Below, one piece after another: positions 35,936-46,629 of a stretch of 64,000 bases of DNA. Every line of letters begins with the position of its first letter. Positions within the stretch are counted from its first letter, which is position 1. Made by a program: the position numbers and the translations under genes. The DNA lies in assembly GCF_014217335.1 (NCBI RefSeq), contig NZ_CP060092.1, positions 4,047,501-4,111,500 on the forward strand, in the 5' to 3' direction. This DNA comes from Teredinibacter purpureus. Its GTDB lineage: Bacteria > Pseudomonadota > Gammaproteobacteria > Pseudomonadales > Cellvibrionaceae. The notes under the pieces were generated by a model. It was not told where the DNA came from, did no database searches, and saw nothing but the letters and a program-made list of their open reading frames with translations.

Positions 35936-36772
35936 TTACGCTTTCTTAGCTGGACGACCACGACGCTTAGCACCAGCTTTAGCTGGCTTCTTGGCGGCTT
36001 TCTTTGTGCTAGCGGCAGCTTTTACCGCAGGCTTTTTAGCAGCGGCTTTTTTAGCTACGGGCTTAGCTTTAGCAGCGGTTTTAGTCGCTTTAGCGGCAAC
36101 TTTTTTAGCTTTTGCAGCAGCTTTTGCCTTAGCGGCAGCTTTTTTAGCTACTGTTGCAGCTTTGGCTTTAGCTTTCTTTTCTGCGGCTTTTACTTTTGCT
36201 TTTGCTTTTTTCTCAGCAGCGGCAGTTTTAACAGCTAACTTCTTGGCAGCTGCTTTAACTTTTTTGCCGTCAGCGGCAGCGCGAGCTTTAGTCCAGCGTG
36301 CAGCGAATGCAGCACTTGCTTTAGCAAAATCAGCTTCGGCTTGGCTAGCAAGAGCATCTTTAAGCGCAACAACTTTCGCAATAGCAGCAGCTTCTGCAGC
36401 TTTTGCAGCAGCTAAGGTTTTAACCGACGCTAATACAGCTTTAGCATCTGCAGCAACTTGTTTTGCAGCAGATGCCTTTTCAGCAACTTTAGCAACGGCA
36501 GCTTTTGCAGTGGCCGCTTTTCGTACATCAACGGGTTTCTTAGATTTAGCAGCAGTAACCTTTGCAGCAGAGGCTTTAGCGCGAGCATCAGCAACTGACT
36601 TAACAATGGCGGCCAAATTGGCAGCAGCTTTATCAAATGCTTTTTGTGCTTTTGCTGCAGCAGCGTCTACAACTACTGGCGCGGCTACGGATTTAGCAAC
36701 TTTTTTAGCCGCTGGACGACCCGCATTTTTTGCAGCGGCCGGACGACCACGTTTCTTGGCAACTTTTGCCAT
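35936..36772 (-). CDS. Histone H1-like Ala/Lys-rich protein with AT-hook ends
   Basis: A 278-aa, very basic protein rich in Ala, Lys and Val. Both ends carry AT-hook-like cores: KKRGRPAAAKNAGRPAAKK at the N terminus and AKRRGRPAKK at the C terminus. The C-terminal third (about 175-270) is a run of AAK-type repeats like AlgP/HctB-type proteins. The middle is a coiled-coil-like helix. It probably binds DNA or RNA and compacts or regulates it. AlgP in Pseudomonas has a similar composition but no demonstrated close identity is claimed. The open frame on the opposite strand is a by-product of composition. Copy number of the repeats may vary between strains. Confidence 0.85.
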   Translation of the reverse strand: MAKVAKKRGRPAAAKNAGRPAAKKVAKSVAAPVVVDAAAAKAQKAFDKAAANLAAIVKSVADARAKASAAKVTAAKSKKPVDVRKAATAKAAVAKVAEKASAAKQVAADAKAVLASVKTLAAAKAAEAAAIAKVVALKDALASQAEADFAKASAAFAARWTKARAAADGKKVKAAAKKLAVKTAAAEKKAKAKVKAAEKKAKAKAATVAKKAAAKAKAAAKAKKVAAKATKTAAKAKPVAKKAAAKKPAVKAAASTKKAAKKPAKAGAKRRGRPAKKA

Positions 36773-37247
36773 ATTGAGTTCTCCTCACAAATCGTATTTG
36801 TTTTCTGATTTTTGCTGAATCATTCAGCTCCAATCAGTTGCATAGCACCTTGAATAAAAAGACACCTAAGCGTCTGGCGGGGATATTATTTTATCTGTCG
36901 GGAATTTGCACGCCTTTGATGATGTTTTTTAACCAAATAAGGCAGTTTTCTTCCTAAATTTATCAAATTAATAATTATTCTTCGATTAATGGGTATTTTT
37001 TTGTTTCAAGTTGAAAAATATTCACACAATCAGAAATTGGATACAGCTCAGATTTAATCCTTCACATTCAAAATACAGCACCCATTCCAGCCTTTTCATC
37101 CACTCTATTTCTACCCTTCCACTATAGAATAGTTGATAAAGCAGAAATTATCTTTTCAGTGTTTGAATTCGCCCTTACCGACACAGAATTCCCCTTTATC
37201 CTCTAGCGCTGACCAATCGTTAGTTTATTTGTTCACGCAAAACCGAA

Positions 37248-37373
37248 ATGCTGCACATCTTTCGAAGACAATTTGGAGCCTGGAGTTTATCGGAGGGCTC
37301 AACTCAAAAAAGAGGCTCTTACCTTGGACGATATCAACCAATATACAACGAAGAAATCTACTCGACATATTGA
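37248..37373 (+). pseudogene. Short decayed coding fragment (41 codons)
   Basis: From the ATG at 37248 a frame of 41 codons reads MLHIFRRQFGAW, then SLSEGSTQKRGSYLGRYQPI and YNEEIYSTY before a TGA. The other frame over the same bases also stays open for long. The same phase is blocked by several stops up to 37430 and then opens again in the next entry, so the two could be parts of one degraded gene. Confidence 0.3.
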
Positions 37374-37430
37374 ATCAAAATTCGCATAGGCTATGCGTAA
37401 ACACGGTAACAACCTTAAATTCCAATATAG

Positions 37431-37658
37431 AAAATTGCTTCTACGCAGAATCAGCCCACGCGTTTCATTACAACGCTGCCTGAACAACTACGCCAAAAGA
37501 CACCATTTAAAGTCAATCGAGTTGCACTTAAGGCAACATCGACGGTACATATCAACGATGAAGGCGATTTTTTTGGGAAACGAGAGTGTTACGTGATTAG
37601 TGTAAATAATGAAGGTTCAAACGTTGGCTCGCTGAATAACGAACCGCGCCTGCCATAG
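37431..37658 (+). pseudogene. Decayed gene 3' end without start codon
   Basis: An open stretch of 75 codons follows a TAG and ends at TAG 37656-37658 with no usable start. The residues look like a genuine protein: TLPEQLRQKTPFKVNRVALK, then TSTVHINDEGDFFGKRECYV and ISVNNEGSNVGSLNNEPRLP. It shares the phase of the fragment at 37248. I do not recognise the family. Confidence 0.4.
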
Positions 37659-37685
37659 AGAGAAAGTATCTTTTCATGCGATAAA

Positions 37686-37752
37686 AAAGCCTGAACCTCT
37701 CTTATTCGCATCCTGTTTTACTACAACAGCGAATTAGGTGGATCCAGGCTTT
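37686..37752 (-). terminator. Large imperfect hairpin, probable adk terminator
   Basis: AAAGCCTG (37686-37693) pairs with CAGGCTTT (37745-37752). Inside, ACCT pairs with AGGT and ATTCGC with GCGAAT, with mismatched bases between. On the minus strand it ends in CAGGC followed by six T. It lies about 75 bp after the adk stop. The size is larger than an ordinary terminator and could reflect a small mobile repeat. Confidence 0.6.
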
Positions 37753-37828
37753 CATTTATCTTATTTAAAGGCGAGATAACAGCGCCTTAACGCAATCTAT
37801 TGAGCTAATGTCCATTCGCTCGCTAGAA

Positions 37829-38919
<1,091 letters not shown>

Positions 38920-39255
38920 ATGAATGTTAGAGAATTGGTGTCCACGTGGCACAAACACGCGCATTGCACATTAACGGATAACACTTACGACGTAACGCTT
39001 TCATTAGAAGACGCCGCCAAAGTAGACGCTTTAGCTGAAATGTATCCGCGTCGATCTAAAGAACAACTCATAAGCGAACTTGTTACCTCTGCGCTAGCGG
39101 AACTTGAAGCCAGCTTCCCCTATATTGCGGGCCCCAAAGTCGTTGCTATGGATGAATTCGGAGAGCCCTTACACGAAGATATTGGGCCAACACCCGAGTT
39201 TCTCACCCTAACGAAAGAGCACCTCGCTAGACACAAAGCAACGAAAACAAAATAG
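38920..39255 (+). CDS. Small conserved protein, pilin-assembly/type 1 pili tip-component-like annotation
   Basis: 111 aa from the ATG at 38920, with GAAGAG upstream. It starts MNVRELVSTWHKHA. A ribbon-helix-helix-like segment follows (YDVTLSLEDAAKVDALAEMY, SKEQLISELVTSALAELEASF). The C terminus has DEFGEPLHEDIGPTPEFLTLTKEHL. From memory, gammaproteobacterial proteins with this pattern beside adk are labelled pilin-assembly or type 1 pilus tip component; that label is not experimentally supported to my knowledge. Cytoplasmic and possibly DNA-binding. Confidence 0.7.
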   Translation: MNVRELVSTWHKHAHCTLTDNTYDVTLSLEDAAKVDALAEMYPRRSKEQLISELVTSALAELEASFPYIAGPKVVAMDEFGEPLHEDIGPTPEFLTLTKEHLARHKATKTK

Positions 39256-39307
39256 CGCCTCCGAAAGCGTAGTTATTCGGCGCCCACCCACATCAAAGGA
39301 GCCCCGA

Positions 39308-40147
39308 TTAATCTATTGTATTAGCCTTCGATTGATCCCAAAAGAGGTCCATTTGCTCGACAGACGCCTCCTCTAAACTCGAACCCGCTTGCTCCAGTGC
39401 TGCTTCTATAAAATTGAACCGGCGCTCAAACTTTTGGTTTGCTTGACGAACGAGCTGCTCTGCATCCAATTTATTGTGTCTTGCAAGGTTTACACAAGAA
39501 AACAGTAGATCTCCCAGTTCCTCCGCAATATGAACGGCGCTCTCGTCTTGTATTGCGACGTGCAACTCAGCCACCTCTTCCTGTAATTTTTCAAATACTC
39601 CGGCAATATTCGACCAATCAAAACCCACTTTAGCGGCGCGTTTTTGTAATTTCTCGGCGCGCTTCAATGCGGGTAATGCTCGCGGCACATCATCCAATGC
39701 TTTTTGCTTACCTTTAACACTGCGCTCGCGTTGCTTAATAGCCTCCCAAGAGGCTTTTATGCTCGCTTCACTCACGGTTTCGGACGCCGCGCGCTGACTT
39801 TCAAGCGTGCCCTCAGGAAACACATGGGGATGACGACGTATTAATTTGGCCGTTAGCGTATGTACCACATCATTAAATGACCAGCGACTTTCTTCTTGTG
39901 CCAACTGACCATAAAAAACAACTTGGAATAAGAGGTCGCCAAGCTCCTCTTTTAGGTGATCAAGGTCGTTCTGTTCAATCGCATCTACTACCTCATACGC
40001 CTCTTCTATTGTCGAAGGCGTTATTGAACGGTAGTTTTGCTTAATGTCCCAAGGACAACCCGTTTCAGGGTCTCGTAATCGCTCCATTAAATAAAGCAAA
40101 TCTTCCATCGAGAAGCGCGGGGGGCTGGGTGTATTCATAAAATCCAA
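39308..40147 (-). CDS. mazG: Nucleoside triphosphate pyrophosphohydrolase MazG
   Basis: MazG hydrolyses NTPs to NMP and pyrophosphate and affects ppGpp levels. Two MazG folds are seen: the first with CPWDIKQNYRSITPSTIEEAYEVVDAIEQ and EELGDLLFQVVFYGQLA (about 33-90), the second with GFDWSNIAGVFEKLQEEVAEL and AEELGDLLFSCVNLARH (about 175-232). Length 279 aa, slightly longer than the 263 aa of E. coli. It follows relA by five bases on the same strand, the order found in Pseudomonas. Confidence 0.96.
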   Translation of the reverse strand: MDFMNTPSPPRFSMEDLLYLMERLRDPETGCPWDIKQNYRSITPSTIEEAYEVVDAIEQNDLDHLKEELGDLLFQVVFYGQLAQEESRWSFNDVVHTLTAKLIRRHPHVFPEGTLESQRAASETVSEASIKASWEAIKQRERSVKGKQKALDDVPRALPALKRAEKLQKRAAKVGFDWSNIAGVFEKLQEEVAELHVAIQDESAVHIAEELGDLLFSCVNLARHNKLDAEQLVRQANQKFERRFNFIEAALEQAGSSLEEASVEQMDLFWDQSKANTID

Positions 40148-40152
40148 ACCCT

Positions 40153-42393
40153 CTACACTTTACGTCGTACAGATGAAACATTGGGCAAATGATTTAACTT
40201 CGCAAGCACTCGGCTAAGCTCATTGAAGTCAGCAATTTCTATTTGTAAGGTCATATCAACGGTATTTTTCTTTTTATTGGACAATGTCTGCATCGCGCTG
40301 ACATTAACTTTTTCTCGGTCTAATAAGGTTGTGATATCCCTCAGCAGGCCATGCCTATCAAACGCCTCTACGCATATTGTCACAGAATACGATTGGCTGG
40401 GCTCTTCTGCCCAGTTAACCGATATTATGCGTTCGGGTTCAATGGCCTGACGCTGCATGAGATTGATGCAGTCCAAACGGTGTATCGAAACGCCGCGGCC
40501 TAACGTTATATACCCAGCAATACGATCGCCGGGTATTGGTTTGCAACATCGTGAAATATGCGAGAGTAAATTTCCTACCCCGCTAATAAAAACATCGGCG
40601 CCGCCAGTTTCGTTGGTAGCACGCCCCACTAATGAGGCAACGGGTTCCTCATTAGTGTCTATATTCAATAAACGCTGGGCCGCGTTAATCACCTTTTCTA
40701 CGCCAATATCGGCCGTACCTACGGCTGCGTACAAATCTTCGAGCGATTTTAAATGTAACTTTTGTGCCAACGCTTGGTAATCTAGATTGACTACGGCTAG
40801 ACGTTTAAATTCATGATCTAAAAGCGCTCGGCCATCATCTATGTTTTGATCGCGATCTTGCTCTTTAAACCAGTGCTGCAACCGGCTTCGCGCACGAGAC
40901 GTTGTAATATAGCCAAGGCTCGAGTTCAACCAATCACGGCTTGGCGTTTCTCGTTTTCCTGTCAAAATTTCCACTTGATCGGAGGTGCGCAGGGCATAAT
41001 TAAGTGGCACTATTCGACCATTTATTTTAGCGCCTCGACAACGAATACCTACATCCGAATGAATTCTAAAAGCAAAATCAACGGGCGTTGCGTGTGCGGG
41101 CAGATCAACTACATGGCCGTCGGGAGTAAACACATAGATACGATCCTGCTCTATTGTTTTAGGTAAATGTTCATCGAGAGGGTTGCCACCAATCTCTTCG
41201 TGCCACTCAAGCACCTGCCGAAGCCACTCTATTTTTTGTTCGTAGCTATCCGAATTTTCGTCTTTATCGGTATCTTTATAACGCCAGTGAGCACAAACAC
41301 CGAACTCGGCTTCTTCGTGCATATCACCGGTTCGTATCTGAACTTCTAACACTTGATTTTCGGGGCCTTTTACAGCGGTATGCAACGAGCGATAGCCATT
41401 TTCCTTAGGGTTAGCAATATAGTCATCAAATTCTCGGGGGATATTTCGCCAAAGCGCGTGTACCAAGCCTAATACGGTGTAGCATTCACGATCATTCGCC
41501 ACCAAAATTCTAACGGCACGAATATCGTAAACTTCCGAAAAACCAATCTTTTTTCGCCGCATTTTTCGCCAAATACTGTAAATATGCTTGGCTCGACCGT
41601 AAATTTCAGCCTTAATATTTTCTTCGCCCAAGGCGGTATGCAGCAGGCTGATCACATTATCGATATAGGCTTGCCTGTCTAAGCGTCGCTCATCCAGTAA
41701 TTTTGCAATGTACTTGTAATCAAAAGGTTGGAGATATCGAAAGGCAAGATCTTCAAGCTCCCACTTAATGTGACCAATGCCCAACCGGTGAGCCAAAGGG
41801 GCGTAAACCTCTGACACTTCTCGGGCCACTTTTTGTCGCCGCTCCACAGGTGCTTTTTTAACAGCTCGAATTGCGCACGTTCGTTCAGCTAGTTTAATAA
41901 GCGCAACGCGTACGTCGTCGACCATCGCCACCAACATTTTTCGAATATTTTCGGACTGCTCTTCAGACTCCTGACCAAAAACACTTTCATTGGTATGATT
42001 CGACAAACCACTAATGGCAGCCATTTGTTTCACACCTTCTAAGAGGTGTGCAACGACTTTTCCAAAGGCATCTGTGACAGCTTGGCTGGACAGTTTATTT
42101 TCCCGCACACTGCGGTATAGGATGGCCGCGATCAGCGTTTCTTCATCTAACTGAAGTTCCGCTAAAATCTCTGCCATTTCAAGGCCAGCATTCAGCGTGG
42201 AGTAACCCTCACCCCAATCACTATTATTATCACCATCAAGCGACACAACCTGCTGCGCGAGCAAGCAAGCTTGATGTAGGTTTTCTTGGGTGGATGCAGG
42301 AACATGAGCCAATTCTTGAATCCGCTTTGACCAAGCGACAATATCAATTGCGCCTTCATGATCGATGGGGTGGTCTTGCCTGACTTTAACCAT
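40153..42393 (-). CDS. relA: (p)ppGpp synthetase RelA
   Basis: RelA makes (p)ppGpp on ribosomes stalled by uncharged tRNA. Domains in order: inactive HD-like region, synthetase, TGS (about 405-465; DRIYVFTPDGHVVDLPAHATPVDFAFRIHS), helical part, and C-terminal ACT. The synthetase has EVYDIRAVRILVANDRECYTVL and EFDDYIANPKENGYRSLHTAV. The EFDD motif is that of monofunctional RelA; bifunctional enzymes have RFKD. The HD hydrolase motif is missing, in keeping with that. Length 746 aa. It lies between mazG and cysM; the rlmD gene that sits between cysM and relA in Pseudomonas is absent. Confidence 0.96.
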   Translation of the reverse strand: MVKVRQDHPIDHEGAIDIVAWSKRIQELAHVPASTQENLHQACLLAQQVVSLDGDNNSDWGEGYSTLNAGLEMAEILAELQLDEETLIAAILYRSVRENKLSSQAVTDAFGKVVAHLLEGVKQMAAISGLSNHTNESVFGQESEEQSENIRKMLVAMVDDVRVALIKLAERTCAIRAVKKAPVERRQKVAREVSEVYAPLAHRLGIGHIKWELEDLAFRYLQPFDYKYIAKLLDERRLDRQAYIDNVISLLHTALGEENIKAEIYGRAKHIYSIWRKMRRKKIGFSEVYDIRAVRILVANDRECYTVLGLVHALWRNIPREFDDYIANPKENGYRSLHTAVKGPENQVLEVQIRTGDMHEEAEFGVCAHWRYKDTDKDENSDSYEQKIEWLRQVLEWHEEIGGNPLDEHLPKTIEQDRIYVFTPDGHVVDLPAHATPVDFAFRIHSDVGIRCRGAKINGRIVPLNYALRTSDQVEILTGKRETPSRDWLNSSLGYITTSRARSRLQHWFKEQDRDQNIDDGRALLDHEFKRLAVVNLDYQALAQKLHLKSLEDLYAAVGTADIGVEKVINAAQRLLNIDTNEEPVASLVGRATNETGGADVFISGVGNLLSHISRCCKPIPGDRIAGYITLGRGVSIHRLDCINLMQRQAIEPERIISVNWAEEPSQSYSVTICVEAFDRHGLLRDITTLLDREKVNVSAMQTLSNKKKNTVDMTLQIEIADFNELSRVLAKLNHLPNVSSVRRKV

Positions 42394-42415
42394 AAATAAT
42401 CAAATAACGTTCATT

Positions 42416-43309
42416 TTATCGATTGTGAAATATGCCTGAGGATAGGTAACGATCGCCACGGTCGCAAATTATTGCCACTATCACCGCATTCTCCACTTCT
42501 CGGCAAATATCCAGCGCGGCAGCTACTGCACCTCCAGAAGAAACGCCACAAAAAACACCTTCTTCTTGGGCCAGTGCACGCATCGTATCTTCCGCACGCT
42601 GCTGGGTCATATTGACGACACGGTCAATATACTGATCGGTATAAATTGCAGGAAGGTATTCCTGAGGCCAACGGCGAATACCCGGTATCGAAGCACCATC
42701 GGCAGGTTGCAGGCCTGTCACTTCAATACGCGAATTTTGCTCTTTCAAATAACGGGAAACACCAACGATAGTCCCCGTTGTACCCATAGCACTTACAAAA
42801 TGCGTGACTCGCCCCGCAGTTTGAGACCAGATTTCTGGCCCCGTGCCTTCGTAATGCGCTAATGGGTTGTCGCTATTAGCAAACTGATCCAGCACGACGC
42901 CTCTGCCTTCGGCGGCCATAGATTGCGCTAGATCTCTGGCTCCTTCCATACCCGCTTCGCGCGAGACCTCAATTAACTCGGCCCCGTAGGCTGTCATTGC
43001 CGCTTTGCGTTCTTCTGTCGCGTTTTCGGGCATGATCAAAATCATTTTATAGCCTTTTATGGCCGCGGCCATCGCTAACGCTATACCCGTATTCCCACTC
43101 GTTGCTTCAATCAATGTATCGCCTGAGCGAATATCACCGCGCGCTTCAGCATGCTTAATCATTGACAAGGCTGGCCGGTCTTTCACCGATCCTGCGGGGT
43201 TATTGCCCTCTAGCTTCAACAGAATAGTATTACGCTCTATACCCGTCATTCGTTGCAAGCGTACAAGCGGCGTATGCCCTACGCATGACTCTATAGTTGG
43301 AAACTCCAT
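42416..43309 (-). CDS. cysM: Cysteine synthase B (CysM)
   Basis: PLP enzyme that makes cysteine from O-acetylserine with sulfide or thiosulfate. The PLP lysine is in NPAGSVKDRPAL (about 34-45). SGNTGIALAMAAAIKGYKMILIMP, GTTGTIVGVSRYLKEQ and FCGVSSGGAVAAAL are typical. I chose the ATG at 43309 (297 aa); a TTG seven codons upstream is open but less likely. It is next to relA on the same strand and divergent from the barA gene. Confidence 0.95.
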   Translation of the reverse strand: MEFPTIESCVGHTPLVRLQRMTGIERNTILLKLEGNNPAGSVKDRPALSMIKHAEARGDIRSGDTLIEATSGNTGIALAMAAAIKGYKMILIMPENATEERKAAMTAYGAELIEVSREAGMEGARDLAQSMAAEGRGVVLDQFANSDNPLAHYEGTGPEIWSQTAGRVTHFVSAMGTTGTIVGVSRYLKEQNSRIEVTGLQPADGASIPGIRRWPQEYLPAIYTDQYIDRVVNMTQQRAEDTMRALAQEEGVFCGVSSGGAVAAALDICREVENAVIVAIICDRGDRYLSSGIFHNR

Positions 43310-43672
43310 ACTAAATTCACTGCTCCACAATCATCTCAATGTTTAAGGACGCTGACACCCGACCTAGTGTAGGCACTCCCCTCGCTGCAACGCAGCAATT
43401 TAGTCGGTAGCCCCCACCACATTCGGAGCGCAATTCTAACAGTTATGCTTCCTAAATTTCTTCTTTTTGCCTATGCTAGGCTACTTTCAGCCCCTACCAA
43501 GCAGAAACGGTATCCGACTCGCCTATAACCTGTTTTAACAAACGGTATACCTACAGGCCACTGTGCGGTTATCCGCGCCGAACTACACAGGCAATACGGT
43601 TTAATACTAAAACAATAGTTAACACGAATAGAGATACAATCTCGGCAGCGCAGCTCCCAACAAAGGCCCATT
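43310..43672. other. Divergent gap between cysM and barA
   Basis: About 360 bp without a convincing gene. It contains GCTGC-AAC-GCAGC near 43393, a small stem, and no promoter that I can call with confidence. Confidence 0.55.
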
Positions 43673-46591
43673 ATGTTTGAAAATAGATCTCTTAAACGCA
43701 AGCTTTGGCAGCTCATTATTGGGCCTTGCGCGCTAGCGCTTCTAATCCTTTCAAGCTGTTATTTATATTTGCAGCAACAATTTATGGACGCGCAAAATAT
43801 CGCACGCGATCAATTTGTTTTCGCCTTGTTTGCCGACTTCACTGGCAGCCGAGCGGTCAGCCCTGTTGCAATCGACCAGCTTTCACTGGCTCTTCTTAAC
43901 ACAGAAAAATTTCGCACGCTGGCAATTGTCGACAATGAATTCAATCCCATCTGGCTACGCGGACTACCGCTAAAAACACCGTCCGCAGAGGAAAGCCAAA
44001 ACATCATTCGCGCAGGAAAAAGCAAACGCAGCTACTGCATCAATAATTTGTGTTACGCCTATTTACACACAAATATAAAGTTAGAGGTTTCAAGCAACAC
44101 ACACCAAACGGAATCGGAATACATTATTGTCGTCTCTGACAATTTAAATCACTACATTACCCGCTACCAGAGCATTATTGCCCTTCTTGTTACGATTGCC
44201 ATTTGCCTATTGATAGCGGCTATTTACCTGAGGAAATATCAACGCATTATTCTCGACCCCCTAGAGAATATTCATACCGGTATACAAAACTATATTAGCG
44301 GTAGAGGCGATGCTGAAATATCGGCTAAATCCGGTAAAATTTACGGCCGACTCGTTAACGATATCAATCAGCTCGCGCGCCTACAGCGAATTACACAAGA
44401 TAACCTGCAACAGAATATTGAGCAATCCACAGCGGAACTACGCGAAACGCTTGAGACCGTCGAAATACAAAATATTGAATTGGATATCGCCCGCAAGAGC
44501 GCGCTGGAATCCAGTCGAGTTAAATCTGAATTCTTAGCCAATACTAGCCATGAAATTAGAACGCCATTAAATGGCATTCTTGGTTTTTCTGAACTGCTCA
44601 AAAAAACTGAACTCAATACTCAGCAAACCGAATATCTAGAAACTATAGATGAGTCGGCGAAAGGGTTATTAACAATCATCAACGATATTCTTGATTTTTC
44701 ACGACTGGAAATCGGGAAGCTTACGCTCGAATATAAACCCGTTCGCTTGCGCCAAGTTGTGGAGGAGTCCCTTCGGTTGCAGGCCCCTGCTGCCCACGAG
44801 AAAAAATTACGTCTACTTACCGTTATCGATCATGATATTCCGGAACATTTACTGGGTGACCCGTTACGGCTTAAACAAGTACTATCCAACCTTCTATCGA
44901 ATGCTATTAAATTTACCAATACTGGACACGTATTAGTCAGCGTCAGCAAAGAAGATAGAGCAGATAACCAAATTACACTGCATTTCCGTATTACCGATAG
45001 CGGTATTGGCTTAAACCAAGCACAACAAGAAGAGTTATTTGACGCATTTACCCAATTGGATTCCAGCGAAAGCAGAGCACACGGCGGCACCGGGTTGGGG
45101 CTGGCCATTGCTAAAGGCCTAGTTGATCGAATGAATGGCCAAATTGGTGTAGAAAGCGAACCCGGTCAAGGAGCGACCTTCTGGTTTACCTCTACACTGG
45201 GCCGCAACCCTAACGCTGCCAATACCGTGGGTTACTTAAAAGGTACGCTGCGTAACATTCGGTCAATGGTGTACGATTGCTCCTCTATGAGCCGAACTGA
45301 AATCACTCATTATCTTCGCGGTTGGGGAGCTGAAATCCATGAAATTGCGCACTTCAACGACATCGAATCCAGCACAGAAGAAGCCTGCCGAAACGGACAA
45401 GTTAACCTTGCCATTATTGATGCGCAAGTTGATGACAAAACGTTTGATAAGATAAAACTTCGTAAAATTGTCGATACGCTCAACCAAGATTATTCCATTC
45501 CCGCGGTGATTTTGGCCTCTCCAGCAATACAACGATTAATCGAGCCTGCTTTAGCGGGTACGCATACCGCTATCATCCAGCGTCCCGTACTCTGCAATCG
45601 CCTACACCAAACGGTCTGTGAGCAGCTGGGAATTATCATTGCCGATGCCGAGACAGACACGCCAAAAACCGCGAAAAGTGCTACACGAGAAATTAAGGAG
45701 ATCCACATATTAGCGGTAGACGACAACCCAGCCAATCTTCGATTAGTCACTGAACTACTGAAAGATATTCATGTGAATGTTGTTGCCATTGATAACGGCG
45801 CCGATGCCTTAAAGCTATGCGAAACGCGAGCGTTTGACCTTATTCTGATGGATATCCAAATGCCCGGCATGGACGGGCTAGAAGCAACCCGCGAGCTACG
45901 CAAACGTGAAAACCCTGACCATCGCACTCCTGTAGTGGCATTGACCGCTCACGCGGTTAATGAGCAAAAATCAAAATTACTATTGGCGGGCATGGACGAT
46001 TATTTAACGAAGCCCGTGAGTGAAAACGAACTACAACATATTATCGATCGCTGGGTCGCACGCAATCCGTACAAGCGCAACACCAATGAGCACAACCTTG
46101 CCGCAAACACCACTATCGTCGAGACTAAAACCTCAACCGCCAATGTAGCGGATACAACGAGTATCGATACCGCCGACGAAGCAGCAGCCAGTATCGAAAA
46201 AGTCACAGAGAAACTCGTCGATATCCAACAATCATTATCTTTGGCGAAAAATAAACCCGATCTCGCCAAAGATATGCTCGTCATGTTGCTTGAATCTTTA
46301 CCCATGGCTAAAAAGGAAATGTCGACCTACCTAAACGAAGGGAATCACAAGGAACTTCAAGAAGTTGTCCACAAGCTTCATGGGGGTTGCTGCTATTGCG
46401 GTGTCCCCAAACTACAAAAATTAAGCTCCGAGTTAGATTCAAGACTCCAACACGCACTCCAACACAACGAGCTTCCCCCACTTCTCGAAGAGAGCATCGC
46501 ACAACTTCTATCCGTTATTGACCAAATGTTAGAGTGGCACGAAGCCATTGATGTAAGTGCGCTTTTTGACGAAGATGAATCGACGACTTAA
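43673..46591 (+). CDS. barA: Hybrid sensor kinase BarA/GacS
   Basis: 972 aa. Two membrane helices (about 12-34 and 166-186) enclose a periplasmic domain of about 130 residues. A HAMP-like linker is followed by the kinase: HisKA with His293 ([21 protein letters not shown]), HATPase ([15 protein letters not shown] and DSGIGL). A degenerate receiver follows (about 525-650). The active receiver (about 680-800) has [24 protein letters not shown]-terminal HPt domain has [18 protein letters not shown]. This is the BarA/GacS layout, whose phosphorelay acts on UvrY/GacA and CsrA-binding RNAs. The uvrY partner is not in the window. Confidence 0.94.
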   Translation: MFENRSLKRKLWQLIIGPCALALLILSSCYLYLQQQFMDAQNIARDQFVFALFADFTGSRAVSPVAIDQLSLALLNTEKFRTLAIVDNEFNPIWLRGLPLKTPSAEESQNIIRAGKSKRSYCINNLCYAYLHTNIKLEVSSNTHQTESEYIIVVSDNLNHYITRYQSIIALLVTIAICLLIAAIYLRKYQRIILDPLENIHTGIQNYISGRGDAEISAKSGKIYGRLVNDINQLARLQRITQDNLQQNIEQSTAELRETLETVEIQNIELDIARKSALESSRVKSEFLANTSHEIRTPLNGILGFSELLKKTELNTQQTEYLETIDESAKGLLTIINDILDFSRLEIGKLTLEYKPVRLRQVVEESLRLQAPAAHEKKLRLLTVIDHDIPEHLLGDPLRLKQVLSNLLSNAIKFTNTGHVLVSVSKEDRADNQITLHFRITDSGIGLNQAQQEELFDAFTQLDSSESRAHGGTGLGLAIAKGLVDRMNGQIGVESEPGQGATFWFTSTLGRNPNAANTVGYLKGTLRNIRSMVYDCSSMSRTEITHYLRGWGAEIHEIAHFNDIESSTEEACRNGQVNLAIIDAQVDDKTFDKIKLRKIVDTLNQDYSIPAVILASPAIQRLIEPALAGTHTAIIQRPVLCNRLHQTVCEQLGIIIADAETDTPKTAKSATREIKEIHILAVDDNPANLRLVTELLKDIHVNVVAIDNGADALKLCETRAFDLILMDIQMPGMDGLEATRELRKRENPDHRTPVVALTAHAVNEQKSKLLLAGMDDYLTKPVSENELQHIIDRWVARNPYKRNTNEHNLAANTTIVETKTSTANVADTTSIDTADEAAASIEKVTEKLVDIQQSLSLAKNKPDLAKDMLVMLLESLPMAKKEMSTYLNEGNHKELQEVVHKLHGGCCYCGVPKLQKLSSELDSRLQHALQHNELPPLLEESIAQLLSVIDQMLEWHEAIDVSALFDEDESTT

Positions 46592-46629
46592 TGTGCCCTC
46601 AATTGCACGGTCGGGCAAGCCTTGGCGAA

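Larger units (their letters stand above)
36773..37828. other. Gap of about 1.06 kb upstream of adk with gene fragments
   Basis: No intact gene. The plus strand has several frames that look coding over short stretches (37248-37370 and 37431-37658) and are interrupted by stops in between. The rest is AT-rich. An imperfect hairpin (37686-37752) ends the stretch and probably terminates adk. I see no transposase, integrase or repeat boundaries. Confidence 0.65.

Noticed and set aside
35991..36818. Long plus-strand open frame opposite the histone-like gene
   Set aside because: Composition of the Ala/Lys-rich gene removes stops from its antisense; the product is a repetitive Ala/Leu/Phe string without domains.
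37133..37483. 116-codon plus-strand frame in the adk gap
   Set aside because: Composition looks random, and two other frames over the same bases seem more protein-like; no ribosome-binding site.
43471..43716. 81-codon minus-strand frame between cysM and barA
   Set aside because: Overlaps the barA start and has no recognisable composition or ribosome-binding site.
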